A stretch of 64,000 bases of DNA from Brevibacillus dissolubilis (GTDB taxonomy: Bacteria > Bacillota > Bacilli > Brevibacillales > Brevibacillaceae): positions 1-64,000 of the forward strand of contig NZ_VCNA01000007.1 in the NCBI RefSeq assembly GCF_006170445.1, in the 5' to 3' direction. The notes under the pieces were generated by a model. That model was not told the DNA's origin and did no database searches. It saw only the letters and a program-made list of their open reading frames with translations. Below are positions 1 to 9,355 of this stretch, in pieces; position 1 is the stretch's first letter; every line of letters begins with the position of its first letter. Both the position numbers and the translations under genes were made by a program.

Positions 1-172
1 GGACGGGATAAGCGCTGAAAGCATCTAAGCGTGAAGCCCCCTTCAAGATGAGACTTCCCATAGCGCAAGCTAGTAAGACCCCTCATAGACGATGAGGTTG
101 ATAGGCTCGGTGTGGAAGCGCGGTAACGCGTGGAGCTGACGAGTACTAATCGGTCGAGGACTTATCCACATT
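1..172 (+). rRNA. 23S ribosomal RNA, 3' end (partial)
   Basis: The window opens inside the last ~170 bases of 23S rRNA. The stretch containing GAGCTGACGAGTACTAATCG followed by GTCGAGGACTT is the conserved 3' end of Bacillales 23S. The exact 3' end, near 172, is estimated by eye. No 5S gene follows before the terminator at 215-271, so the operon either places 5S elsewhere or lacks it here. Confidence 0.95.
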
Positions 173-214
173 ACTTGCATGCTTGCTTCCAGTTTTCAAG
201 GAAGAATGAAAATG

Positions 215-271
215 AAAAGCTCTGATATGTATATCACGCGATGTGGCGGATATAGATATCAGAGCTTTTTT
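215..271 (+). terminator. rRNA operon terminator, possibly bidirectional
   Basis: AAAAGCTCTGATAT pairs with ATATCAGAGCTTTT around a GC-poor apical region, and a T-run follows on the plus strand. The A-run on the 5' side means it could also end the leftward pot operon, which stops at 303. Confidence 0.85.
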
Positions 272-302
272 CGTGTACACAGTTTATACAGAGGCGGATG
301 AA

Positions 303-1349
303 TTATCGCCCGGTTTTTAGCTCCGTCCAGTAGCGGTCGTATAGATTAAGCTGTTCACCGACATCTTCGATCCACTCGGTACGGGCCAGGTCATGAGCTT
401 CAATGAAAATCATCTTATTCTGCCGGTACTCAGAAGTATGGAGGGGATAGGCTTTTTCATTGGGATTGCTGTAGCCGATATCTTCATAGTTTTTAACGCT
501 TACGGTTGGTTCGAGGAGGTAGTTGATGAAGGCCTCGGCCCATTTTTTGTTTTTGGCTCCTTTGGGAATAGCGAGGGTGTCTGCCCAGATGGTACCGCCC
601 TCTTTAGGGAGGACGAAAGCAACGTCTTTGTTTTCAGCGTAGATGAAGGCAGCGTCTCCGGACCAAACTGTACCGATCCAGGCTTCTTCGGCGATGAATT
701 TTTGTTTGATGTTGTCGGTGTCGAAGGCGAGTAGGTTGGGGAGAAGGGTTTTGAGGTCTTGGTAGGCGGTGGCGAGTTCGGCGGGGGTTTGGGTGCTGTT
801 GGAGAAGCCGTTTTTGATGAGGGACATGCCGAGAGCTTCGCGGGGATCGTTGAGGACGACAACCCGGTTTTTATAAGCGGGGTTCCAGAGGTCTGCCCAG
901 CTGTCGATGGGGTCGCGGATATACTTGGTGTTGTAGGCGATGCCGGTGACGCCCCAGGTGTAGATGACGGAGTAGCGGTTGCCGGGGTCATAGGGCGGGG
1001 TCTGGAAGGTGGAGCTGATATTTTGCAGGTTGGGGATGGCTTCTTTGTTGAGGGGCTCCAGCATGTCTTGCTTGATCATGGTGGTTACCATGTAATCGGA
1101 GGGCTGGATTAGGTCGTATTGGGAGCTGCCGGCTTTGAGCTTGGCGTACAGTTCTTCGTTGCTGGAGAAGACATCGTAGTTGACTTTGACATGGTAGGTC
1201 TTTTCAAAATCGGCGATGACATCGGGTGAGAAATTGTCGGCCCAGCTGTAGATGTTGAGGGTCTCGGGAGGGGATTGGCAGCCGGTCACGGCAGTGGTCA
1301 GCAAACTCGCGGTGAAAAGAAATGGGGCGAGTTTTTGTAAGACATTCAT
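303..1349 (-). CDS. potD: Polyamine ABC transporter substrate-binding lipoprotein PotD
   Basis: Extracellular solute-binding protein for spermidine/putrescine, anchored as a lipoprotein. The start is taken at 1349 because AGGAGGA lies 11 bases upstream and the following residues give a classic lipoprotein signal with lipobox AVTGC. A longer reading from 1406 would add 19 residues in front of the signal. The mature part begins with the PotD-type LNIYSWADN segment and runs to about 348 residues, the usual family length. It is the last gene of the leftward potA-potB-potC-potD order, separated from potC by about 147 bp. Specificity for spermidine, putrescine or both cannot be read from the sequence. 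The same window encodes spermidine synthase and agmatinase, which fits polyamine homeostasis. Confidence 0.93.
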   Translation of the reverse strand: MNVLQKLAPFLFTASLLTTAVTGCQSPPETLNIYSWADNFSPDVIADFEKTYHVKVNYDVFSSNEELYAKLKAGSSQYDLIQPSDYMVTTMIKQDMLEPLNKEAIPNLQNISSTFQTPPYDPGNRYSVIYTWGVTGIAYNTKYIRDPIDSWADLWNPAYKNRVVVLNDPREALGMSLIKNGFSNSTQTPAELATAYQDLKTLLPNLLAFDTDNIKQKFIAEEAWIGTVWSGDAAFIYAENKDVAFVLPKEGGTIWADTLAIPKGAKNKKWAEAFINYLLEPTVSVKNYEDIGYSNPNEKAYPLHTSEYRQNKMIFIEAHDLARTEWIEDVGEQLNLYDRYWTELKTGR

Positions 1350-1457
1350 GATTGAGATATTCCTCCTGACTGTGATTGGGGTAGGCAAACGGCTGGGGTG
1401 GGTCAAGTGGATGAATCATGTAATAACAGCGAAGGTGGATCAACAGAGTATGCTGGG

Positions 1458-1514
1458 ATCTAAACGGGAAGCTGATATCTAAACGGTAAGCCGGGGTCAA
1501 AAGGGAAGCTGTTT
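1458..1514. repeat. Three degenerate 19-bp direct repeats at the potC 3' end
   Basis: ATCTAAACGGGAAGCTGAT at 1458, ATCTAAACGGTAAGCCGGG at 1477 and a weaker copy at 1496 recur with 19-bp period. The third copy runs into the last codons of potC. They lie in the potC-potD gap; no function is evident. Confidence 0.6.
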
Positions 1515-2366
1515 TTTGGTGTCGTCGTCAGTGTCTTTTCGCCGGAAAAATTCAGCAAGCACGATGAAGAGGATGGTTGTGACGATGAGAAGCGTGGAGA
1601 GGGCGTTGATTTCCGGGCTGACGCCGCGCTTGACTAAGCCGTAGATGTAGAGGGGCAGGGTTGTGGAATTGGGGCCGGAGACGAAAAAGCTGATTACAAA
1701 GTCATCGAGTGACATGGTAAAGGTAAGCATGGCAGAGGCGATGATTCCGGGACTGATCAGGGGAAGTGTGACATAGCGAAATGTATGCAGGGGGGAGGCG
1801 CCGAGGTCTTGGGCAGCCTCCTCCAGTTCTTTGCCCATACCTGCCAAGCGTGCGGAGACGATGACGACGACGAAGGAAAGACTGAACGTGATGTGGGCGA
1901 TGATGATCGTGGTTTTGCCCAGAGGGATGGCGAGTTGGCTGAAGAGGACTAGCAGGGAAAGACCCATGAGGATATCCGGAATGAGGATGGGGAGGTAAAA
2001 GAGGCTGTTCCAGGTCTTTTGGAAGCGGAAGGTGTAGCGGTGCAGGGCGATAGCGGCCAGTGTGCCGAGAATGGTGGCGATGATGGTGGTGGTGACAGCG
2101 ATGCTAAGACTGTTGAAAAGGGCTTCGAGTACCCGCCTGTTATCGAGCAGGGCGAGATACCATTTGCCGGTGAAGCCCGACCAGACAGCATTGATTCGAG
2201 AGTCGTTGAACGAATAGAGGATCAGGACGAGGATGGGCAGGTATAGAAAGCCGAGTACAGCGAGTGAGTAGCCAAAGAGCAGGCGATGGCGGAGGTTCTG
2301 GGGGTGTTTTCGGTTTTTGCGGTGTGGTGGGTTGTTATGGTGATGGTCAGTCTGGTGGTTATTCAC
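1497..2366 (-). CDS. potC: Polyamine ABC transporter permease PotC
   Basis: Inner subunit of the polyamine importer, with about six membrane segments. The binding-protein-dependent permease (EAA) loop is visible as EEAAQDLGASPLHTF, about residues 185-200, where the ATPase docks. The start is GTG at 2366, with AAGGGGG immediately upstream inside the last codons of potB; only 4 bp separate the genes, so translation is probably coupled. The N-terminus is unusual: about 25 residues rich in His, Asn and Lys before the first membrane helix, perhaps simple low-complexity extension. Length, 289 residues, is slightly long for PotC because of this tail. Confidence 0.93.
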   Translation of the reverse strand: MNNHQTDHHHNNPPHRKNRKHPQNLRHRLLFGYSLAVLGFLYLPILVLILYSFNDSRINAVWSGFTGKWYLALLDNRRVLEALFNSLSIAVTTTIIATILGTLAAIALHRYTFRFQKTWNSLFYLPILIPDILMGLSLLVLFSQLAIPLGKTTIIIAHITFSLSFVVVIVSARLAGMGKELEEAAQDLGASPLHTFRYVTLPLISPGIIASAMLTFTMSLDDFVISFFVSGPNSTTLPLYIYGLVKRGVSPEINALSTLLIVTTILFIVLAEFFRRKDTDDDTKKQLPF

Positions 2367-2370
2367 GAGT

Positions 2371-3213
2371 TTACCCCCTTTCGTCCTGTTGTGCTTGGAC
2401 GGCTCGGTTATAGAGATAGATGAGGATTAGCGAGAAAAGGATGACCATGATGGAAAGGGTCGAGCCAAAAGGCCAGTCGCGTGCGGAGAGGAATTGGTTT
2501 TGAATGACGTTGCCGAGCATGGAGGATTTGGCCCCGCCCATGATTTCGGGGACGACAAACATGCCGATGGTGCCGACGAAGACGAGGATAGAGCCGGTGA
2601 CGATGCCGGGCAGCGTGAGTGGAACTGTGATATGCCAGAAGGCTCTTGACGGGGTGGCGCCGAGGTCATAGGCGGCTTCGAGCTTGCGTCTGTCCAGCTG
2701 CTCCAGCGAGACGTAGATGGGCAGAACCATGAAGGGCAGGAGGGTGTAGACTAATCCGATCAGGACGGCTGTCGGGTTATACAATAACGACAGTGGCTGA
2801 TCGATTAGCCCAAGCTGGAGTAGCAATGTATTTAGAAGCCCTTGGGAACGCAGGATGATCACCCAGGCGTAGGAGCGGACGAGGAAATTAATCCAGAACG
2901 GGATCATCACGAGGAGCAGCCAGATATTTTGCCAAGAGGAGCTCATTCGGGAAATCATATAGGACAGCGGGTAACCAAGGATGAGGCAACAGCAGGTCGT
3001 CAGAACCGAGATGATGATGGTATCGAAAAAGATATGCAGATACAGCGGTTCAAAAAAGCGGGCATAGTTGGCCAGCGTCCATTCGTAGATGATATCGCCG
3101 TAGAGACCCCGTTGGAAAAAGGAGAGCAGGACGATGATCATCAGGGGGAACAGGAAAAATAAGGTGAGCCAGATGAGCGATGGGTAGGCAAGGTATTTGC
3201 CTTTGTTGTTCAA
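2371..3213 (-). CDS. potB: Polyamine ABC transporter permease PotB
   Basis: First permease of the polyamine importer, 280 residues with about six hydrophobic segments and the EAA loop ([15 protein letters not shown], about residues 177-191). It partners PotC in the membrane and docks on PotA. The start is TTG at 3213, overlapping the TGA of potA by four bases (TTGA); GAGGTGATCC inside the potA end serves as ribosome binding site. A TTG start in a coupled operon gene is normal in Firmicutes. No truncation seen. Confidence 0.93.
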   Translation of the reverse strand: MNNKGKYLAYPSLIWLTLFFLFPLMIIVLLSFFQRGLYGDIIYEWTLANYARFFEPLYLHIFFDTIIISVLTTCCCLILGYPLSYMISRMSSSWQNIWLLLVMIPFWINFLVRSYAWVIILRSQGLLNTLLLQLGLIDQPLSLLYNPTAVLIGLVYTLLPFMVLPIYVSLEQLDRRKLEAAYDLGATPSRAFWHITVPLTLPGIVTGSILVFVGTIGMFVVPEIMGGAKSSMLGNVIQNQFLSARDWPFGSTLSIMVILFSLILIYLYNRAVQAQQDERG

Positions 3214-4349
3214 TGCAGGATCACCTCGTCTTCTGGATGCCAGTGTATGGTGACCTGCTGGCCGGGCTGAAAAGATGGGGTGTCGTACTGATGAGCCATG
3301 ACGATGGACTCTTCCCCGTCCAATTTGACGAAGATTTTGTGGAGGTTGCCGTGGAAAGAGATGTCTTGGATGGTGCCGAGATGGTGGTGGGGGACGGGTG
3401 GAGTGTTAGTTGGCTGGACGGATGGTGAAAGTGGAAAAGGCGGAGTGTGACGTGGTGAGTGTGTAGATGGGGCGGAGGATGACGGTAAGGGCGATGAGTA
3501 TGTAGATGGATTGGAGGATGACGGTAAGGGTGATGACAGTGGTGCACGGCCTGAGATAGGCGCGAGGATTACCTTTTCCGGGCGGATCGCGAAGGTTCTT
3601 CCCCTGTGTACTCCGCTCTTAGTAGTGAGAATATTGTTCTCCCCGACAAAGGTGGCGACAAATCGGTTGTGCGGGTGGTGATAGATCTCTTCGGGGGTGC
3701 CGAGCTGTTCGATCCGGCCCTGGTTCATGACGGCGATCCGGTCTGACATGGACATCGCTTCCTCTTGATCGTGGGTGACATAGACGAACGTGATACCCAG
3801 ATTTTTTTGCAGGTTCTTCAGCTCCAGCTGCAGGCTTTTGCGGAGTTGAAAGTCGAGGGCGCCGAGTGGTTCGTCAAGCAGGAGCACTTTGGGGTTGTTG
3901 ATGATGGCGCGGGCGATGGCGACGCGTTGCTGCTGGCCGCCGGATAATTGCTTAGGTCTACGGTTGGCTAGATCGCTTAGCTGGGTAAGCTCCAATACCT
4001 GTTGTAGTCGGGTGCGCTGTTCGGCGGCGGGGACTTTTTTCATTTTCAGACCAAACAGGATGTTGTCCGTTACATTCATATGGGGAAAAAGAGCATAATG
4101 CTGAAACACCATATTCATGTCGCGTTGATAGGGCGGAACATCTGTGACCCGCTGACCATCCAGATAGATCTCACCAGCTGAAGGTGTCTCGAAACCTGCG
4201 ATCATGCGCATCAGGGTAGTTTTGCCACAGCCGCTGGGGCCGAGCAGCGTCAAGAACTCGCCGGAATAGATGGATAGGGAGAAGGATGGAATCACAATCT
4301 GGCGACCAAACGTCTTTTCGACAGAATCAAGCGAAATCATCGTTTTCAT
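3210..4349 (-). CDS. potA: Polyamine ABC transporter ATP-binding protein PotA
   Basis: ATPase of the polyamine importer, first gene of the leftward operon. Visible motifs: Walker [10 protein letters not shown] (~residue 37), Q-loop, signature LSGGQQQR (~137), Walker [13 protein letters not shown] (~157) and the switch His in [11 protein letters not shown]. The C-terminal TOBE region (RPEKV ... [10 protein letters not shown]) is interrupted at about residues 265-320 by a Ser/Pro/Thr-rich insert containing a 13-residue tandem repeat ([13 protein letters not shown] / [13 protein letters not shown]), encoded by two 39-bp repeats. This insert is not usual in PotA and makes the protein 379 residues. 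An extended -10-like TGGCATAAT lies at about 4393-4401 on the minus strand; the ribosome binding site is weak, and Met4 is an alternative start. Confidence 0.93.
   Translation of the reverse strand: MKTMISLDSVEKTFGRQIVIPSFSLSIYSGEFLTLLGPSGCGKTTLMRMIAGFETPSAGEIYLDGQRVTDVPPYQRDMNMVFQHYALFPHMNVTDNILFGLKMKKVPAAEQRTRLQQVLELTQLSDLANRRPKQLSGGQQQRVAIARAIINNPKVLLLDEPLGALDFQLRKSLQLELKNLQKNLGITFVYVTHDQEEAMSMSDRIAVMNQGRIEQLGTPEEIYHHPHNRFVATFVGENNILTTKSGVHRGRTFAIRPEKVILAPISGRAPLSSPLPSSSNPSTYSSPLPSSSAPSTHSPRHTPPFPLSPSVQPTNTPPVPHHHLGTIQDISFHGNLHKIFVKLDGEESIVMAHQYDTPSFQPGQQVTIHWHPEDEVILH
3459..3536. repeat. 39-bp tandem repeat inside potA
   Basis: Two head-to-tail 39-bp units (3459-3497 and 3498-3536) share about 34 of 39 bases by eye and encode the 13-residue Ser/Pro repeat in the PotA C-terminal region. 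Because 39 is a multiple of three, copy-number change would preserve the reading frame. Confidence 0.85.
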
Positions 4350-4437
4350 CGTTACGTCTGTCCCATCTCTTAGTTATTTTCCTTTTATGTATATTATGCC
4401 AGCCAAATAAACGATTCACGTCTTGAGGAAATCCGGC

Positions 4438-4472
4438 AAAAAAGAATTCCCCGTTGCGGGTACGGGGAATAG
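4438..4472 (-). terminator. Terminator of the siderophore uptake operon
   Basis: Read on the minus strand, ATTCCCCGT and AACGGGGAAT form a stem around ACCCGC, followed by TCTTTTTT. It lies just past the stop of the FhuF-like gene. Confidence 0.85.
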
Positions 4473-4478
4473 GCTTGG

Positions 4479-5315
4479 TTAGGTATGTTGCAATTGAAGT
4501 TGTTCAACACGTTCTAATTTGCTCAGACGTGGGCAGGTGATGCAAGGGCCACCGTCGGGGAATTGATACCAGAGGCAGCAGGTGGAACGGACACGGCTGC
4601 ATGCGGTAGGTGCCACTTCTTTAAAGGTAACCACTTGATATGTGGATTCGAGTGATTGGCCATCATAGGACAGCTCTCGGTGGATGATATGGCGGTCACG
4701 GTTGGCATGGCTCTGATAGGCTGGCTCTTGGTCTAGCTTTTCATACAGGAAGCCACAGTAGTTGCCGATGTTGCCCCACATCACTTTTGGGGAGAGACCG
4801 AACAGCTTGGTGATCTTGGTCATCATCATCCAGAGATTGTTGTGAAAAACCGCTTGGAAGACGTTCTGGCGAAGCGTCTCTTCGCTTTCGGTTTCGCGCC
4901 ATTCGAGACAGCAATGGCAACGGTATTCCTCCTGCATCCGCTCGGACAGCAGAATGACCGGGCAGTTATTCGGCAGGACGAGACCTGATGGGAGGTCGTT
5001 GACGATGCGGATTTTGGCTTTTTGCCAGTCAGCGAGAATGCCTACACCGATCGTCGACATCGGGGTCAGGACGGTGGCGAGCAGAGATCCTGCGTAGCGC
5101 TTTTGAAAAAGTGAAGCGGCGGCGACGAGATTCTCCGACTTCATCCGGCGGGCCACCCGTCTGATCAGGAAAGCCAAACGCTCGGAGTCAGTAATCAACT
5201 CTTGAATCGATATGGTCTCACCGGTGTCGGTGGGGTCATCGACGTAACACGGGATATGCATGCCCCTATCACGCAAATTGTCCAACAGCGGTGCTAATTG
5301 CAACGTGGTGTGCAT
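4479..5315 (-). CDS. FhuF-like ferric-siderophore reductase (2Fe-2S)
   Basis: Cytoplasmic iron-sulfur protein expected to reduce ferric iron from imported siderophore. The diagnostic feature is the C-terminal cysteine set CC-X10-C-X2-C ([17 protein letters not shown], about residues 246-262), the FhuF pattern for a 2Fe-2S cluster. The rest is the poorly conserved FhuF/IucA-like region. The start at 5315 has AAGGGGGG about ten bases upstream and overlaps the preceding ATPase gene by 47 bp, an unusually long overlap that implies tight coupling. Position as the last gene of an iron(III)-siderophore import operon behind a Fur box supports the role. The specific siderophore is unknown. Confidence 0.82.
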   Translation of the reverse strand: MHTTLQLAPLLDNLRDRGMHIPCYVDDPTDTGETISIQELITDSERLAFLIRRVARRMKSENLVAAASLFQKRYAGSLLATVLTPMSTIGVGILADWQKAKIRIVNDLPSGLVLPNNCPVILLSERMQEEYRCHCCLEWRETESEETLRQNVFQAVFHNNLWMMMTKITKLFGLSPKVMWGNIGNYCGFLYEKLDQEPAYQSHANRDRHIIHRELSYDGQSLESTYQVVTFKEVAPTACSRVRSTCCLWYQFPDGGPCITCPRLSKLERVEQLQLQHT

Positions 5316-6126
5316 GTGGCTGTGTCCCCCCTTTTCGCCCTATGCGTCCCCGGCTGTAAGGGATGCACATCGGAGTACCATAGATCGGATCAGGAATGAT
5401 TTCGGCGTCCATCGAGAAGACGGCACGGACGGTGTCTGGAGTGATCGTCTCTGTGGGGTGTCCTTGGGCGTAGACGGTTTTGTCTTTGAGCGCAACGATG
5501 TGGTCGGCATAGCGACAGGCCAGATTGAGGTCGTGCAGCACCATGATGATCGTGCGCTTTTGAGTCTGGTTGAGTTCGAACAGGATATCGAGTACCTCCA
5601 CCTGGTGGGTCATATCCAGATAGGTGGTCGGTTCATCTAAAAGAATCGTCTCCGTGCCTTGAGCCAGTGTCATCGCGATCCAGGCACGCTGGCGTTGGCC
5701 GCCGGAGAGTGAGTCGACAGCGCGGTCCTTCAGCTCGGTCATCCCGGTGGATTCGAGCGCTTCATTCACCATCGCTTCATCCTCTGTCGTCCACTGCTTG
5801 AGCCAGTTCTGGTGCGGATAGCGGCCCTGTTTGACCAGCTGCTGTACCGTCAGGCCTTCAGGGGCTGTCGGTGACTGTGGCAGGATGGCGAGACGCTTGG
5901 CGATTTCTTTGGTCGGTGTGGTGGCAATCGCTTGACCGTCGAGCAGGATGTTGCCCTCTTTTGGTTTCAGCAGGCGGGCCATAGAACGGAGCAGCGTGGA
6001 CTTGCCACAGCCGTTACTGCCGATCAGCACAGTGATTTTTCCCTTGGGAATCTGAAGATTAAGTTGGTCGATGATGAGAGACTCACCGTAGGTTAAGGTG
6101 AGATTCTGGGTTTCCAAGGCTACCAT
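5269..6126 (-). CDS. Iron-siderophore ABC transporter ATP-binding protein (FecE/FhuC type)
   Basis: Energises siderophore uptake through the two adjacent FecCD permeases. Walker [10 protein letters not shown] (~residue 36), signature [10 protein letters not shown] (~141), Walker [12 protein letters not shown] (~161), and [14 protein letters not shown] typical of the FecE/FhuC family. The C-terminus carries an extra ~25-residue His/Gly/Arg-rich tail (RGRIGRKGG ... PHAHH), and it is this tail that overlaps the downstream FhuF-like gene by 47 bp. The gene starts 18 bp after the permease at 6145 ends. Fur control is expected from the operon's promoter. Confidence 0.93.
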   Translation of the reverse strand: MVALETQNLTLTYGESLIIDQLNLQIPKGKITVLIGSNGCGKSTLLRSMARLLKPKEGNILLDGQAIATTPTKEIAKRLAILPQSPTAPEGLTVQQLVKQGRYPHQNWLKQWTTEDEAMVNEALESTGMTELKDRAVDSLSGGQRQRAWIAMTLAQGTETILLDEPTTYLDMTHQVEVLDILFELNQTQKRTIIMVLHDLNLACRYADHIVALKDKTVYAQGHPTETITPDTVRAVFSMDAEIIPDPIYGTPMCIPYSRGRIGRKGGTQPHAHHVAISTAVGQFA

Positions 6127-6144
6127 GTGAGCAGTCCCCTTTCC

Positions 6145-7176
6145 TTACTGATTCCGATTTTTGAACAACAGATAGATGAAAAATGGAGCGCCGATTGCGG
6201 AAGTGAAGATCCCGACCGGAAGATCCAGCGGGGAAAAGGCCGTGCGTCCAATCAGATCGGACAGCATCACGATCAAGGCACCAACCATGGCTGATACCGG
6301 CAACAAACCGCCAAAAGACGGGCCTACCAGCTTGCGGGCAATATGCGGGCCGAGCAAGCCGACGAAGCTGATCGCACCGCCGATGGCAATCGCTGCACCC
6401 GCGAGCGCGACGGAGAAAAACAGGAGGATCAGACGATGACGCGAGACCGGGCTGCCGACTCCAGCGGCGATATCATCACCAAGCTGGAGGACATTGACCG
6501 TACGGCCGTACATCATGGTCAGGATCAGCATGAGGATTACCCATGGGAGCAGGACGGAGACATTTTCCCAGTTGGAGCCGTAGACCGTCCCGGTGATCCA
6601 GATCTGTACCTTGGGAGTCAGGTAGATCGGGCTGGTGACGACCAGAAGGGAGGTGATCGCGGCCATGACCTCTTTGATCCCTACCCCGATCAAGACGAGA
6701 CGGATTGGAGTGACACCGTCTTTCCACGCCAGCAGATAGATGATGGCGGCGACAACCCCTGCACCAATCAAGGTGACAGGCGGCAGCCAGAAGACACTGA
6801 CCGTTGGAAACAGGGTAAGCAGTCCGACCGCAGCCACCGAAGCGCCGTGCGTAATCCCGACGATATCAGGAGATGCCAGCGGATTACGGATAATCCCCTG
6901 CAAAATCGAGCCGGACACGGACAGCGCCGCCCCGATCAGAAGTGCCACCAGAATACGCGGCAGACGGAAGGTCTCGATGACCAGCTCGTATTGCTTTTCT
7001 CCCGCGCCGAACAAGGTTTTGATAACGTTTATCGGTGAGATATACATTTCGCCGGTTCCGATACTGACGACGAATGCGGCAAACGTCAGGATCGCGAGAA
7101 TGGTCGTAGTTAACAGCGTTTTGCGTTCCAGTAAAAAGGAGAAGGATTCGTTACGGATGACCAGTTGTTTTTTCAT
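6145..7176 (-). CDS. Iron-siderophore ABC transporter permease (FecCD family)
   Basis: Second of two homologous permeases, 343 residues with about nine to ten membrane helices. FecCD hallmarks include RLPRILVALLIGAALSVSG (~70-88) near the N-terminus and GAISFVGLLGPHIAR (~265-279), the ATPase docking region. Its ATG overlaps the stop of the upstream permease by four bases (7173-7176). Resembles B. subtilis YfhA of the YfiYZ-YfhA hydroxamate (schizokinen/arthrobactin) system, but the substrate is not established from sequence. Confidence 0.92.
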   Translation of the reverse strand: MKKQLVIRNESFSFLLERKTLLTTTILAILTFAAFVVSIGTGEMYISPINVIKTLFGAGEKQYELVIETFRLPRILVALLIGAALSVSGSILQGIIRNPLASPDIVGITHGASVAAVGLLTLFPTVSVFWLPPVTLIGAGVVAAIIYLLAWKDGVTPIRLVLIGVGIKEVMAAITSLLVVTSPIYLTPKVQIWITGTVYGSNWENVSVLLPWVILMLILTMMYGRTVNVLQLGDDIAAGVGSPVSRHRLILLFFSVALAGAAIAIGGAISFVGLLGPHIARKLVGPSFGGLLPVSAMVGALIVMLSDLIGRTAFSPLDLPVGIFTSAIGAPFFIYLLFKNRNQ

Positions 7177-8186
7177 GCACGCACCAGCCCTTTTCGTACA
7201 ACGTAAATGAAGAATGGTGCGCCCATCAATGCGGTCATCACGCCAATCGGCACTTCACCCGGCATTGCGATAAATCTGCCCAGGATATCAGCGAAAAGCA
7301 AGAGAATCGCACCGAGAAATCCACTGTAGACCAGCACCCAGCGAGTGTCTGAACCGATCAGGTAGCGTGCGAGATGCGGTGTGACAAGACCAATGAAGCC
7401 GATCGGTCCTGACACCGCGACCGAACAGGCTGAGAGCAGAACAATCAAAAGACCGGCGAGAGCCTTGACCAGTACGGTTCGCTGGCCCAACCCCTTGGCG
7501 ACGTCCTCCCCCATCATGAAGGTATTGATCGGCCGTGCCATCAGGAAAGCGACAATCCATGCAAGCAGCATATAAGGAAAAACACCTGTCAGCATCTCCA
7601 GCTTACGTCCCGCGACTGAGCCAGCCAGCCAGAACAATACATCATTCAATGCCTGCTCATTGGTGACGAGGATCGCATGGGTAAAAGAGGAGAACATCGC
7701 AGTCACAGCAGCTCCGGCCAATGTCAGCTTCAACGGTGTAATCCCCTCCCGGCCAAGCGCACCGAGAAAATAAACCAGCACCCCGCTAAGAGCCGCACCG
7801 ATAAAACTCAGCGTCGTGAACTCCCCGAGCGAGTTCATCGCAAAAACCGCCGCCCCAAACACGATGGCAAACGATGCCCCGGCATTGATACCAAAAATCC
7901 CGACGTCAGCGAGTGGATTGCGCGTCATCGCCTGCAGCAGTGCTCCTGCAATTGCAAGGCTCGCCCCCACCGCCCCGGCAATCAATGCACGCGGCACCCG
8001 CACTTCCCGGATGACGATGTGTTCATTGCTGCCGTCGAACTGGGTATAGGCATCGATCGCGACATGCCAGCTGGTATCGACCACACCAAAGATGACACTG
8101 CCGATCAAACCGGCAAGTAAAAGAACCAAACATACGAATAATCCACCAAGTTTTAATGGCGTGCTTCCTAAGAGGTTTTTGATCAT
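7173..8186 (-). CDS. Iron-siderophore ABC transporter permease (FecCD family)
   Basis: First gene of the leftward siderophore import operon. The reading frame extends to 8216, but the start is placed at Met11 (8186): GGGAGAAG sits about ten bases upstream of that ATG and nothing comparable precedes the longer start. The 337-residue product has FecCD motifs: REVRVPRALIAGAVGASLAIAG (cut here as an Arg-rich entry helix, ~60-80) and GPIGFIGLVTPHLAR (~255-270). It pairs with the permease at 6145-7176. The promoter region contains a Fur box at 8243-8257. Resembles YfiZ/FeuB. Confidence 0.92.
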   Translation of the reverse strand: MIKNLLGSTPLKLGGLFVCLVLLLAGLIGSVIFGVVDTSWHVAIDAYTQFDGSNEHIVIREVRVPRALIAGAVGASLAIAGALLQAMTRNPLADVGIFGINAGASFAIVFGAAVFAMNSLGEFTTLSFIGAALSGVLVYFLGALGREGITPLKLTLAGAAVTAMFSSFTHAILVTNEQALNDVLFWLAGSVAGRKLEMLTGVFPYMLLAWIVAFLMARPINTFMMGEDVAKGLGQRTVLVKALAGLLIVLLSACSVAVSGPIGFIGLVTPHLARYLIGSDTRWVLVYSGFLGAILLLFADILGRFIAMPGEVPIGVMTALMGAPFFIYVVRKGLVRA

Positions 8187-8242
8187 TGAAATTCTTCTCC
8201 CATAGTATGTGTGCATCAGCCTATATGTTTCTATGATTGAGG

Positions 8243-8257
8243 CTGAGATTCATTATC
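8243..8257. promoter_or_regulatory. Fur box (leftward operon side)
   Basis: TGAGATTCATTATCA matches the 7-1-7 Fur consensus TGATAATNATTATCA at 12 of 14 informative positions. It sits just upstream of the leftward permease operon. Confidence 0.7.
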
Positions 8258-8265
8258 ATTTTCTT

Positions 8266-8323
8266 GTTGACAGATTGAACCCTTACAAGATACCATTATA
8301 GTCGATATTGATAATCGTTATCA
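8266..8323 (+). promoter_or_regulatory. Promoter region and Fur box of the siderophore-binding protein
   Basis: TGATAATCGTTATCA at 8309-8323 matches the Fur 7-1-7 consensus at all but one position and is a near-perfect palindrome. TTGACA at 8266-8271 is a good -35; the -10 is less clear (TACCAT at 8291, 19-bp spacer). Fur bound here would block transcription just downstream of the start. Confidence 0.8.
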
Positions 8324-8341
8324 AGTGTAGGGGGAACGATC

Positions 8342-9337
8342 ATGTTCAAAAAGTCATCATTCTTTACAAAAAAATCGCTGACCCGTGTGATTGCTCCAGT
8401 GGTTGCGGCGATGTTCGCACTGACTGGCTGCGGTACACAGCCAGCGGCGACTCCGGCTCCTGAGCAACAACCAGCTGCAGCAACGGATGCGCCACAAGAA
8501 TATACAGTGAAACACGCGATGGGTGAAACCAAAATTAAAGGTACCCCACAAAAAGTGGTTATCCTCACCAACGAAGGTACCGAAGCACTCCTCGCGCTTG
8601 GCGTGAAGCCAGTGGGCGCGGTGAAATCCTTTACCGGCGATCCTTGGTATGCACACATTAAAGATGAAATGAAAGATGTAACCGTACTTGGTGAAGAAGC
8701 ACAGCCTAACATCGAGGCGATTGCTGCTCTGCAACCAGACCTGATCATCGGGAACAAAATGCGTCAAGAGAAGGTATATACCCAACTGAGCGCAATTGCT
8801 CCAACTGTTTTCTCTGAAACACTGCGCGGTGACTGGAAAAAGAACTTCAAGCTGTATGCAGAAGCTCTGAACAAAAAGGCTGAAGGCGATAAAGTACTCG
8901 GTGACTTCGACAAGCGTGTTGAAGATCTGAAAACCACCCTCGGCGACAAGGTGAACACCAAGGTTTCCCTCGTTCGCTTCATGGCTGGCCGCACCCGTAT
9001 CTACTACAACCAAACTTTTGCTGGTACCATCTTCGAACAAATCGGTCTGCAACGTCCAGATTCTCAGAAGAAAGATGATTTCGCTGCGGAAGTAACCAAA
9101 GAGCGCATCCCTGAAATGGACGGCGACATCATGTTCTATTTCACCTACGAAACAGGTGACAAAAAAGCAACCAAGCTCGAAGAAGAATGGACCAACGATC
9201 CGCTCTGGAAAAACCTCAACGTTGTGAAAAACAATAAGGCAATCAAGGTTGATGACGTGATCTGGAACACTGCTGGTGGTGTAAAAGCAGCGAACCTGAT
9301 GCTGGATGAGTTGGAAAAGCATTTGATGGCTCAATAA
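8342..9337 (+). CDS. Iron-siderophore ABC transporter substrate-binding lipoprotein
   Basis: Captures ferric siderophore outside the membrane and delivers it to the divergent permeases. Lipobox ALTGC (~residue 30) follows a basic signal sequence; an Ala/Pro/Gln-rich spacer then leads to the FepB/BtuF-type fold (GTPQKVVILTNEGTEALLALG, split here: helix starting ~80). About 331 residues, standard for the family. Most like YfiY of the hydroxamate siderophore system. It is the only rightward gene of the locus, divergent from the permease-ATPase-reductase operon, with its own Fur box. ATG at 8342 is preceded by AGGGGGAACG. Confidence 0.92.
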   Translation: MFKKSSFFTKKSLTRVIAPVVAAMFALTGCGTQPAATPAPEQQPAAATDAPQEYTVKHAMGETKIKGTPQKVVILTNEGTEALLALGVKPVGAVKSFTGDPWYAHIKDEMKDVTVLGEEAQPNIEAIAALQPDLIIGNKMRQEKVYTQLSAIAPTVFSETLRGDWKKNFKLYAEALNKKAEGDKVLGDFDKRVEDLKTTLGDKVNTKVSLVRFMAGRTRIYYNQTFAGTIFEQIGLQRPDSQKKDDFAAEVTKERIPEMDGDIMFYFTYETGDKKATKLEEEWTNDPLWKNLNVVKNNKAIKVDDVIWNTAGGVKAANLMLDELEKHLMAQ

Positions 9338-9355
9338 TTTTATAGAGATTTGATC

